Positions 31,691-39,527 of a stretch of 64,000 nucleotides of DNA are shown here, piece after piece; positions within the stretch are counted from its first letter, which is position 1, and every line of letters starts with the position of its first letter. Made by a program: the position numbers and the translations under genes. Source of the stretch: Acetispira formosa (nom. nud.). Lineage in GTDB: Bacteria; Desulfobacterota; Desulfarculia; Adiutricales; Adiutricaceae. The notes under the pieces are model-generated. The model searched no databases. It worked only from the letters and a program-made list of their open reading frames with translations, and was not told where the DNA came from. Location of the stretch: contig CP026657.1 in assembly GCA_023525915.1 (NCBI GenBank), positions 1,674,001 to 1,738,000 on the forward strand, given 5' to 3'.

Positions 31691-31861
31691 AGAAATTCTC
31701 AAAGTGGACGGTGATTTATAACAGCAGGTCGACCCTCCGCGGAGACCGAGCGCCAGCGACTGGTTTTGAGGGCACAATAGCCCGTTGCGAAGCAAAAAGA
31801 ACGCTTTTTGCGTAGCTGCCAGCCGCAAGTTTAAGGGAAAAAGTTTACATTTAGAATTGCC
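31691..31861 (+). repeat. MITE-like repeat, copy D (+)
   Basis: Starts AGAAATTCTCAAAGTGGACG and ends TTTACATTTAGAATTGC; internal AGCGCCAGCGACTGGTTTT is identical to copy C. It fills most of the gap between the DMT gene (-) and the PucR-type gene (+) and ends 35 bases upstream of the latter's start, in its orientation. The remaining ~155 bases of the gap (31535-31690) are AT-rich and presumably contain the promoters. Confidence 0.85.
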
Positions 31862-31896
31862 GGGTCCGTGCTATACTCTGCCGGTAAGGGGAAATT

Positions 31897-33090
31897 ATGA
31901 ATACCACTGTGCGTGATATTGCCGCTATGCCGGAATTTAAAGGCATGAAGCTCCTGGCCGGAGCCTCCGGGCTGGATAATGTGGTCACCAGATGCGGATT
32001 CCTTGATTATGAATACGACTCGGCCCTGCGGGAGAAATATCTTCATCGCGGCTTTGATGAGGGTGAATTCGTCCTTTCGAGTTTTCTTTATGCCAAGGAT
32101 AACGAATTCTATATCATCGACGCTATTAAACGGCTGCACCAGCGGGGATGCAGCGGATTGGCCATCAGAAATATTTTCAAGCTCAATATAAGGGAAAACG
32201 TTCTGCGCTTCGCTGACGCCAATCGCTTTCCCATTTTTCTCCTGACCGATGAAACCTTTTATTTTGAAGACATCGTTTATATAGTGGTCGACCGCATTAA
32301 AAAGGCCCAATCAATCGACCGGCAGGCCGGTCTGGTTGATCAGATACTTTTTAAAATCAATAAAAGCCGGGAATCGCTGGCCCGCGAAATTAATCCCTCG
32401 TTTCATGACGAAATGGCGGCAATTTTTTTCCGGCCGGAAGAGGGAGTGCTCAGCCCGGAAGACTTTCTCTCAATCATGTCGCGCGATGAACTTTCGAGCT
32501 CCCTGAAGCGGGGCGATTCGGCTTTTTACTACCGCAACGGGCTGATGCTCATTCACTCCAGCGACACCTGGCACAAAGAGAGTGTTTACAAAAATATTGA
32601 AAAATACATCGATATTTTCTCCCCGGCCTTTCCCTTCAAGGTCAGATGCGGGGTCAGTTTGATTCACAATAACCTCTCCGAACTGGGAGCGGCGGTGCGG
32701 GAGAGCCTGTATGGTTCAGCGCTCCCGGTCTGTGATGAGCGCGGCCGCTGTTTTTATCATGATATCGGGGTATTCCGGGTTTTCATTGCTTCGGCGGCCA
32801 GCCCCGGCCCCTGTGAGTTCAGTGATGGATATGTCCGGTCTATCAAGGCCTATGACAATGAAAACAACACCAGTCTCTGGGCCACCGCCAAAAGTTTTAT
32901 CCTCAATAACGGCGACATAAAGGAGACCGCGCTGGAGCTTGGCCAGCACGTCAACACTGTCCGCTACCGGCTGGATTCCATCAGCCGCCTGCTGGAGGAG
33001 AATGTTTTGAGCAAAAGCGGGTATGAATCACTGTCGGCGGCCATCAAGATACATTTTTGCCGGGAGGCGGCTTCATTGATTGGATTTTAG
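31897..33090 (+). CDS. PucR-type transcriptional regulator
   Basis: A 397-residue regulator starting at ATG 31897 after AAGGGG. The N-terminal ~125 residues match the PucR/purine-catabolism domain (VRDIAAMPEFKGMKLLAGAS, KRLHQRGCSGLAIRNIF, ANRFPIFLLTDETFYFEDIV). The middle part is GGDEF-like but without a catalytic motif. The C-terminus is an HTH_30 helix-turn-helix: ILNNGDIKETALELGQHVNT followed by VRYRLDSISRLL. The family senses purines, amino acids or sugar acids and usually activates a neighbouring operon. No catabolic gene lies next to it, and its target could be the divergent DMT transporter. Confidence 0.88.
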   Translation: MNTTVRDIAAMPEFKGMKLLAGASGLDNVVTRCGFLDYEYDSALREKYLHRGFDEGEFVLSSFLYAKDNEFYIIDAIKRLHQRGCSGLAIRNIFKLNIRENVLRFADANRFPIFLLTDETFYFEDIVYIVVDRIKKAQSIDRQAGLVDQILFKINKSRESLAREINPSFHDEMAAIFFRPEEGVLSPEDFLSIMSRDELSSSLKRGDSAFYYRNGLMLIHSSDTWHKESVYKNIEKYIDIFSPAFPFKVRCGVSLIHNNLSELGAAVRESLYGSALPVCDERGRCFYHDIGVFRVFIASAASPGPCEFSDGYVRSIKAYDNENNTSLWATAKSFILNNGDIKETALELGQHVNTVRYRLDSISRLLEENVLSKSGYESLSAAIKIHFCREAASLIGF

Positions 33091-33137
33091 TATAATAACT
33101 ATGGCTATATTATGGATAAAAATATAAAGGCCAAAAC

Positions 33138-33581
33138 GTGACAAATGATCCAGCTATTTATTTTGGCTTATTTATGGCGGCTTTCGTCGCGGCCACACTT
33201 TTGCCGGCCCAATCGGAACTGGCCTTGGGCGCCCTGCTCCTGGCGGGCGGGCAGCCGGTCTGGGCCTTGATAGCGGTGGCCAGTCTGGGCAATATACTGG
33301 GCTCATGCGTCAACTGGCTGCTGGGCGCTTATTTTTCGCATCTGCGTGAGCGGAAATGGTTCCCGATCAAGGCGGAAGCCCTGGGCAAGGCTGAAAGCTG
33401 GTATCATCGCTATGGCCGATGGTCATTGCTTTTAAGCTGGGCACCGATCATCGGTGACCCGCTGACTTTGGCCGCCGGTCTGCTTCGAGAGCCGTTTCCT
33501 TCATTTTTATTGATAGTTACCATAGCCAAAACAGCTCGCTATCTGGCCGTGGCTGCCGCCGCCCTTTCCTGGGGAAGCTAG
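33138..33581 (+). CDS. YqaA-like (DedA/SNARE-associated) membrane protein
   Basis: A 147-residue membrane protein starting at GTG 33138, 48 bases after the PucR-type gene. It resembles E. coli YqaA: LFMAAFVAATLLPAQSELAL, NILGSCVNWLLG, AESWYHRYGRWSLLLSWAPI and GDPLTLAAGLLR, with about four helices. The family belongs to the VTT/DedA group linked to membrane homeostasis or flipping of polyprenyl phosphates, but its role is not established. The ribosome site is weak (AAAGG). Confidence 0.85.
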   Translation: MTNDPAIYFGLFMAAFVAATLLPAQSELALGALLLAGGQPVWALIAVASLGNILGSCVNWLLGAYFSHLRERKWFPIKAEALGKAESWYHRYGRWSLLLSWAPIIGDPLTLAAGLLREPFPSFLLIVTIAKTARYLAVAAAALSWGS

Positions 33582-33629
33582 AGATGGAAGGCCATGAACC
33601 AAACTCTGACGGCAACAGCCGCCCGGTTG

Positions 33630-33690
33630 GCTTTTCCGCAAATGCAACATTAACCATATACTGGAGTTAAGTGATTTAATATGAATAACC
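33630..33690. repeat. Short dispersed repeat, copy 2
   Basis: CTTTTCCGCAAATGCAACAT with TAACCATATACTGGAGTTAA matches the stretch at 11962-12020. It lies between the YqaA-like gene and the decayed island, so it may mark an old insertion boundary. The rest of 33582-33807 shows no gene. Confidence 0.55.
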
Positions 33691-33807
33691 GCAATAGGTT
33701 CTCCAATCGCTTCCGGTGATTATTTCCTGATTGTCGGGGCCGTCAAGGCCGTTCAACACGGCCCTGCCGGTGAGCCGCGGCCAAAACCACGGCTATAGGC
33801 GACATGC

Positions 33808-34203
33808 TCAGTCGGATAATCTGGCGAAGCTGAAATGCGATTGCGGAAAGTCCATCCCCATTGCGGCTCCGCACAGGCAAAAGCTGGCCAGCCCCAACGG
33901 CAGGGCGCTTATCAGAGCATTCCAATCAACAGGTGCGGCAACAGGCGAAGGACAGGCGCTTATCAGAAATCCGACTGCCGCCATTAATATTGACAGCCAC
34001 TGGTAAATCGGCAATCCCAAGATTCTGCCGGTCTGGGATTCTCCGCGCCAGGCTTCTTCGATGAAGCGGGCCGCGCCGGCCAGAATCAGATACAATCCGC
34101 AAATCAGGCTCAGAGGCGCGGATAAACTCCAGGCCCGCCATAACAGCACGGCAATAATGATATTGCCAATAATCGAATATAGCTGAGTTGGATATATAGG
34201 CAC
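33808..34203 (-). pseudogene. C-terminal fragment of an Lgt-like diacylglyceryl transferase
   Basis: The 131-residue frame matches the last third of prolipoprotein diacylglyceryl transferase-like proteins: PIYPTQLYSIIGNIIIAVLL, then LICGLYLILAGAARFIEEAW with RGE, and IYQWLSILMAAVGFL. The N-terminal two thirds, including the usual catalytic Arg region, are missing. The upstream sequence is instead a nuclease gene in another frame, so this is a remnant left by an insertion or deletion near 34205. A full lgt must exist elsewhere if lipoproteins are made. Confidence 0.7.
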
Positions 34204-34871
34204 ACCTTTTCCGATAGAGGTTTAATGGGGCGGCTTAAGCCGAACAGTTCAAACGCTGACCGCCAGTCGGCAATAACCGCTCGGTCCCCATTATTTTCCG
34301 GTTGGGGCCAAGCATCGATATTTTTTAATATCTCATCCCATTCTTGCTGATGAGTCGAAAATTCTTCAAAAGGTTCCTTCTCAAAGTTGGCAAATATTTC
34401 TTGGACATTAAGGCGTCCATTTTGTCCGAGAGCCACAAAGTGAACCACCGGCAAAAGCTCAAAATCAACATCCATACCGGCAATGAAGGTCTGTTTAAGA
34501 GCCTCTACTTCATTATGCCATTGTGCCTTATCTTGTTGGCCCCATGGGGGCTTCACCTCAACCATGATCAGGCCTTTTTCACATTCAATCACCAGATCAG
34601 GTTCGACTCGCTTAAGGTCATCATCTTCAATTTTATAAAGTGAGGGCCAAAATACAATTTGTAAAATATTCCCTAATTCGGCGGCATCAGTTTCCCCTAC
34701 CAACAAGGCTACTGCCTGTTGTTGGGTTGCCGGCGAAAGATAACAATAGCGGCCCAAAAAAGTGGCGGTCAGCAAGTCCTCATACTTGCGAAAAAGTTCC
34801 CGCCAGCTTACATCCTGGCCGCCAATTTCAACTCTGGCGGCTTTACCATGCAAAACAGCGGCTAACATCAC
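34110..34871 (-). CDS. PD-(D/E)xK nuclease-like protein with truncated 3' end
   Basis: The 253-residue frame has a nuclease-like core: DDLKRVEPDLVIECEKGLIM followed by VEVKPPWGQQDKAQWHNEV, i.e. PD-x10-EVK, typical of restriction-type endonucleases. The last ~30 residues (from about base 34205) read out of frame through the Lgt remnant, so the native C-terminus has been lost and the true homologous part is about 220 residues. It sits directly downstream of the DUF5655-type gene on the same strand. Probably a defence or mobile-element protein; function unknown and perhaps inactive. Confidence 0.6.
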   Translation of the reverse strand: MMLAAVLHGKAARVEIGGQDVSWRELFRKYEDLLTATFLGRYCYLSPATQQQAVALLVGETDAAELGNILQIVFWPSLYKIEDDDLKRVEPDLVIECEKGLIMVEVKPPWGQQDKAQWHNEVEALKQTFIAGMDVDFELLPVVHFVALGQNGRLNVQEIFANFEKEPFEEFSTHQQEWDEILKNIDAWPQPENNGDRAVIADWRSAFELFGLSRPIKPLSEKVCLYIQLSYIRLLAISLLPCCYGGPGVYPRL

Positions 34872-34877
34872 TCACCT

Positions 34878-35816
34878 TTAATTTTCATGATATGCCCGTT
34901 CAAAAAGCGGCTTGGCCTTAATAAAGTCATCATTATTGCGGATGTATATTTCCAGATCACCAGTGCCCCAATGGCCGATGCCGCGCATATCCCGGCTAAA
35001 ACCTTCTTCGAGTTTGACCGTATCGGGGTTGAGCTTCAACCATATTTTCAGCCCTCCTTTCATCGGCAGGAGGCAGACAAAATTTTTCAGGCGGGTGAAT
35101 GCAAGATAGCGCCTGGTTTCTTTTACATTGACATCATCACCCAAAAAATTAATGTACGAAGCAACATCGTCAAAAAGAGGCTTGAAGGCCTCCGGCATTC
35201 CCGCCAGATGCTCTTGATAGGTTTTAAAGACATTTTGCCTTTTGGCTGTGGTCTGGTTGATTAAAGGGGACACCGAAGTGGACGTAGCCTCGGAAGGTGT
35301 TTTCAGGCCGACCCCAACCGGGTTCAGCCACTCCAGCATCAAGAGGTCGTCGGCGAAATATTTGTAACGAATCAGCTCAATATTGCGGCCCATCTGGGCC
35401 ACAGCGTGTTCATCGTATTTGGTGAAATCACCGGCCACGCAAAGCACACGGGTGCCGCTCCATTCCAGCAGGTCCGCCGTTTCTTTGCCAAACCTCTCCA
35501 TAACCCGCAATTGGAACTCGGCTTTATGATCCAACAGCCAGTCCAGATAATACAGGCCCTGATTGATAACGTTTTCGTTGGTCTGGCGTTTGTATTCGAT
35601 GATGACCGGGCAGCAGTTCTCGTCCAGACCCAGGGAATCAATGCGGCCGCGATGGTTTTTGCCGGTGCTGTATTCATGGGCCACAAAACGGATGCCCAGA
35701 AAACATTCCATATGCTTTTCCATCAGGTCATGAAGTTCCCGCTCCACCAGGGCGGAACGGCCGGATAGTTCTTCAGCGCCGCCCTGGGCAAAGCGAAACA
35801 GCTTGATATCGCTCAT
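34878..35816 (-). CDS. NucS-like / DUF5655 domain protein
   Basis: A 312-residue protein seemingly intact. The N-terminal half resembles the NucS/DUF91-type nuclease fold common in proteins near restriction systems: FLGIRFVAHEYSTGKNHRGR, RIDSLGLDENCCPVIIEYKR (candidate D ... E-x-K active site), INQGLYYLDWLLDHKAEF and CVAGDFTKYDEHAV. The C-terminal ~110 residues match the DUF5655 region (ETRRYLAFTRLKNFVCLLP, GIGHWGTGDLEIYI). The biological role is not known. It overlaps the HsdS fragment upstream by four bases. Confidence 0.8.
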   Translation of the reverse strand: MSDIKLFRFAQGGAEELSGRSALVERELHDLMEKHMECFLGIRFVAHEYSTGKNHRGRIDSLGLDENCCPVIIEYKRQTNENVINQGLYYLDWLLDHKAEFQLRVMERFGKETADLLEWSGTRVLCVAGDFTKYDEHAVAQMGRNIELIRYKYFADDLLMLEWLNPVGVGLKTPSEATSTSVSPLINQTTAKRQNVFKTYQEHLAGMPEAFKPLFDDVASYINFLGDDVNVKETRRYLAFTRLKNFVCLLPMKGGLKIWLKLNPDTVKLEEGFSRDMRGIGHWGTGDLEIYIRNNDDFIKAKPLFERAYHEN

Positions 35817-36110
35817 ACAGCCTCCTGTAAAGGGATATCTCGCCCGTCTATCTTGCCGGTGACGGCGGCGGAAATTAGGGCCTTACGACGTTCTTTTAGC
35901 AGTTTGACAGCTTTTTGCGCTTCGGAGATAAGGCCATAAATTTTACTTGTCTCAGAATCTAGATATGTGACTATGACTTGTTGCTCATCAAGTGGGGGTA
36001 TGGGAACGATCCAATCTTTAACATGCCCTTGAGAAATATTAGCCATTGTCATGCTTGAACCTCTTGCATCTGATTTAATTTGATATCGCCCATAATTCCT
36101 CCTTGGTTTC
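35813..36110 (-). pseudogene. C-terminal fragment of a type I restriction specificity subunit (HsdS)
   Basis: The frame gives YGRYQIKSDARGSSMTMANI, SQGHVKDWIVPIPPLDEQQV and a coiled segment ending KERRKALISAAVTGKIDGRD, the standard end of HsdS. Only about 95 residues remain; both target-recognition domains are gone and a stop lies just upstream of the homologous part. No hsdM or hsdR is present. The region 36111-36403, up to the tRNA, shows no recognisable gene. Confidence 0.8.
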
Positions 36111-36403
36111 GGTGTCTAATTTTACACCAGTATACCACGGGACCTTACATCTAGGAATCGCACCTGAGCTTTTGAAACGTTTGGCATCCCTAGGGGAATT
36201 TGGCCTTTGTCGCCGGTGTGGAATATCGACGGCTGTTTCTTACGTCAATCGTATTGGAATTGGCCAAAGAAACAATTTTTACCCGTTTTAATGCTAATGC
36301 CGCGAACTTTGGGAGAAAAACCATAATTGGAAAATCTGGCGGGGTAATTTTTTTTCTTTTCATTTTTTGGCGAATATGTTATGTTCTAAAAATATGCTTT
36401 TGG

Positions 36404-36496
36404 GGAGAGATGACCGAGAGGCCGAAGGTGCTCGCCTGCTAAGCGAGTGTGGGGTTTAAAGCTCCACCGAGGGTTCGAATCCCTCTCTCTCCGCCA
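36404..36496 (+). tRNA. tRNA-Ser (anticodon GCU)
   Basis: A complete class II tRNA: acceptor GGAGAGA / TCTCTCC, D-arm with GGCC, anticodon loop CTGCTAA (anticodon GCT, reading AGC/AGU), a long variable arm and the T-loop GGTTCGAATCC. The discriminator is G36493 and CCA is encoded at 36494-36496. A tyrosine-recombinase fragment starts about 170 bases downstream, so this tRNA is a likely attachment site. Confidence 0.97.
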
Positions 36497-36661
36497 TGCA
36501 TTACTTAAGTGGCTGTAAAAGTTGCTTAATTTTTTTGACGGAAGCTCAAATTCCTTCAGTGGTACACTCTGAGGGGGCAGTTTGGAGCTTCCGTCTTGTC
36601 ATTTCCCGCCATAACTCAAAAGCCCGAGAGGTATTCGAACCCTCGGTACCGCTCCTGCCTC

Positions 36662-37651
36662 ATGTCCCGCCAGGGTATACTTTACTTTCGCATTACTGTC
36701 CCCAACCACCTGCAATCGTTACTCAATAAGAAAGAGATACGCCGGTCGCTGGGAACCTCCAAGCGCCGGGAAGCCAGGGCTAAAGCCATCCGCTTGGCCG
36801 CTGTAGCCCAGGATTATTTTTTTCTGGCCGAGCAATACCTTAACAGCAAGGAACAATCTCTTTTTCCGAAGGACATGCAACATATTGAAAAAAATGTCAA
36901 TATGATTATAAAGCATGGTACACTTTTATTTGACAACGCTCTGGAGCCTGGCACTATCAGCCCACAATTGGCTGCTCTCTTCCCTGATACGGAAAAGGCT
37001 TCAATGTTGACACATATACCAGGGTGTATTCCAGAAGGCGTTGATGAAATACAAAAAATCCCGGAAATACAAACTGAACAAAACAGTGCCGACCGCGTTA
37101 CAGTTAGGAGCTGCTTGAAGATTCAACCCAACCGATTGGAACCACTCGAGAAAATACCAATATCCATCCCGATGATCAGTCAAGCCGCTGAGGCCTATAT
37201 CGCCGCTAAGAAGCTGACATGGTCTCCTTCCAGCATCAAAGATATTCCACCCCAAATCAAACAATTTACAGAAATTATCATAGAACTGGAACAGGGCCGT
37301 AAGGATATTCTGCTCACCCAACTCACCAGGGATCATATTCGGCGATATTTCGATACCCTCAGGAATCTGCCTCATCGCGTTAATGGTAAAAAGGAGTTTC
37401 GAAAAAAATCCTGGCTGTCCTTGGCAGAGATGGGACGAAGTGGATTTAACGGGCGTTTGCTGAGCGAAAAAACTTTATCCGTAAGGCAAAACAACGTTCG
37501 GAGCTTTATCAATTGGTGCGAGTTGGAGTACAGGGGAATCATTCAAGCCAGATACCTCAACACTGGATTTCCAAAAGCCGCTACGGACAATGACTTGAGG
37601 AGAAAAGGCGTTCAAAAAATAAAAAATTGTAATCTGGGCGTTTTAGTTTAA
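36662..37651 (+). pseudogene. Truncated tyrosine-recombinase (phage-type integrase)
   Basis: The start (ATG 36662) gives MSRQGILYFRITVPNHLQSL, the N-terminal DUF6538-type domain of integrases that use tRNA genes, followed by REARAKAIRLAA and a SAM-like core-binding region ending TLSVRQNNVRSFINWCE. The frame stops after 329 residues, before the catalytic domain: no Arg, His-x-x-Arg or Tyr motifs are present. It is therefore a dead integrase, left beside tRNA-Ser after an integration. Confidence 0.78.
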
Positions 37652-37668
37652 AATATCTGAAAAAGTAT

Positions 37669-38289
37669 ATGATCATAGGGCGGTGTCCAATGAAAGGTCC
37701 GGTAGCGGCAGGCTTTTTGATAGATAAAATCAATGAAGCCCTGGATGGGAAGAGAAATTGTTCTATCAAAATTGTTAATGATAAGCTGACTTTATCAGTT
37801 TTTTCTTTTCTGAGCAAAAATCTACGCAATGTCAAAAATATCAATTTTATCATCCGTGATACCAGATTTCTGCCGGAAAACAAGCAAATTTCACACGAGT
37901 TCGAAATAGAGCTGAATCCTCAGGAAATGCTCTTTAACCAATATGATATAATTGAAAAAAATAAATTGTGCCATTTCTCCGCTGCCAAAGCTATGTATGA
38001 CTTCATCAAGGCGCATGTAAACGTTCGCATCACTCGGCCGCCCCATAGCATCAGGGGGAACCTGCTTATGGTGGATGATGACTTTATGCTCTCCGGTTCC
38101 TCTTCATTGGAAATTGCGGGCAAAGCCGGCCGAAACCGTGGGATTAAAGTCGATTTCGAGACCGCAAGCTGGAGGAACTGCGAACCTTCCTTCATGAAAA
38201 AATCACGGCTACGCCCTATAACCAGGGCAACCGGAAAAGCCGCCATAAGATGTGTAGGAGGTAAAAGGTGGACTTATTCAAAAAAATGA
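37669..38289 (+). pseudogene. Decayed PLD-like nuclease/helicase fragment
   Basis: The 206-residue frame has a region (KAHVNVRITRPPHSIRGNLL, then MVDDDFMLSGSSSLEIAGK) resembling the second phospholipase-D-like motif, in which the expected His-x-Lys is lost (HSIR). The early part (AGFLIDKINEALDGKRNCSI) also resembles PLD-like helicase N-termini. The last ~35 residues look out of frame: in another frame the DNA encodes KLEELRTFLHEKITATPYNQ, ending just before the next gene. This points to at least one frameshift. I treat it as a decaying gene of the island. Confidence 0.5.
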
Positions 38290-38471
38290 AACAAGACGTT
38301 TTCAAATCGGAACTTGTGCGTGGAGCCGAGTTCAGCCCACGGCATGAATTTCCTCTGTTGCGATCAACCCATTTTAAACCGAAGAAGGCCATACCCTTTA
38401 AATACGCGATCAGAACAAAGAAACGACAACAATTCTGTTATTATTGTTCGCCGCATGGAGCAGACGTTTAA
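38268..38471 (+). pseudogene. DUF4417-like N-terminal fragment
   Basis: Starts at GTG 38268 behind AGGAGG. The 67 residues MDLFKKMKQDVFKSELVRGA, EFSPRHEFPLL and KPKKAIPFKYAI resemble the beginning of DUF4417 proteins of phages and mobile elements. It stops early, so it is probably truncated. No function is known. The downstream stretch to 38940 has no gene but contains the hairpin repeats listed next. Confidence 0.5.
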
Positions 38472-38670
38472 CTTTCTCGCCCGCTTCTTGGCTGCAATAG
38501 CACCATTAAAGTCTGCCTTTCCCATTTTGCTGATACACTTCATTCAACGCTTTCATTAAAAAAAGGTCACGCCCACTATATCCAATCCATTGGAATTAGC
38601 CACAGACAATTAGTGAGCCTGGAGGAATATGAATTTAAGTTTAGATAGAACATTTGCTATGAATAAATTC

Positions 38671-38807
38671 CGGCCAAATCTTGCCCAAAGCCGTTTTTTT
38701 TTCGGCAAGATTTGGCCGACGCTTTTTATTTATAGATTTCAGTAACTTAGATCAAAAAAATGCTCAAATTGGATATTTTTTAAAAAAGTCTCGGCCAAAT
38801 CTTGCCG
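38671..38807. repeat. Hairpin plus third copy of CGGCCAAATCTTGCC upstream of hcp
   Basis: CGGCCAAATCTTGCC at 38671-38685 is repeated inverted at 38704-38718 (GGCAAGATTTGGCCG), making a 15-bp stem with a T-rich loop, and again in direct orientation at 38792-38806. The first hairpin is followed by CTTTTTATTT and may be a terminator. The third copy lies about 135 bases before hcp in AT-rich DNA, so these could also be protein-binding sites. Confidence 0.6.
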
Positions 38808-38940
38808 AAACTTAAAAAGTTGCCTATTGCAAATAGCTGATTTTATTTATTAATTAATTGGTATAGTTGATGCTCTTATAGAAAAGGCGAAACCTGACTT
38901 TCCAGAGTTTCTAAAATACTTTTCTAAAAGGAGCATTACT

Positions 38941-39459
38941 ATGCCGACTCCAGCCTATCTCTCCATCCAGGGCGAACGCCAGGGCAACATCACCGCCGGT
39001 AATTTTACCGAAGATTCCGTTGGCAACATCTGGCAGGAAGGGCATGAGGACGAAACCCTCATCGAGGCTTTCGAGCATCAGATCGTCCTGCCGCGCGACC
39101 CCCAAAGCGGCCAGCCCACCGGCCAGCGCGTCCACAAGCCCTTCAAAGTCACCAAGGTCATGGACAAGTGCTCTCCGCTCCTGTTCAGGTCTCTGACCAG
39201 CGGTGAAAAGCTGCCGGAAGTGAAAATGAAGTTCTATCGCACTTCAGCCCAGGGCACCATGGAGCACTATTACACCATCACCCTGGAAGACGCCATCATT
39301 GTCGACATCACCAGCTATTTCCCCAACTGCCAGGATCCGGGCATGGCCCACTTCACCCATCTTGAGGATGTGTATTTCACCTATCGCAAGATCACCAAGA
39401 CTCATGAAGTGGCCAGCACCTCGGAAAGCGACGACTGGAGAACCATGTCCCAGGCCTGA
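38941..39459 (+). CDS. hcp: T6SS tube protein Hcp
   Basis: A 172-residue Hcp1-family protein, start ATG 38941 after AAAAGGAGC. Family features: PAYLSIQGERQGNITAGNF, the EAFEHQIVLPRDPQSGQPTG loop, KPFKVTKVMDKCSPLLF and the C-terminal HLEDVYFTYRKITKTH. Hcp hexamers stack into the inner tube that is shot out with VgrG and effectors. It heads the T6SS cargo island; no sheath, baseplate or ClpV genes are present, so the machine is encoded elsewhere. Confidence 0.96.
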   Translation: MPTPAYLSIQGERQGNITAGNFTEDSVGNIWQEGHEDETLIEAFEHQIVLPRDPQSGQPTGQRVHKPFKVTKVMDKCSPLLFRSLTSGEKLPEVKMKFYRTSAQGTMEHYYTITLEDAIIVDITSYFPNCQDPGMAHFTHLEDVYFTYRKITKTHEVASTSESDDWRTMSQA

Positions 39460-39527
39460 TTGCGCGGCGGGGGCGTCAGTGAAGAAGCCCCCGCTCTCCA
39501 TACAAAACTTTGATTGGGGGAAATACC

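Noticed and set aside
36103..36291. Small plus-strand protein upstream of tRNA-Ser
   Set aside because: No ribosome site or family resemblance; it overlaps the broken HsdS region and is probably chance.
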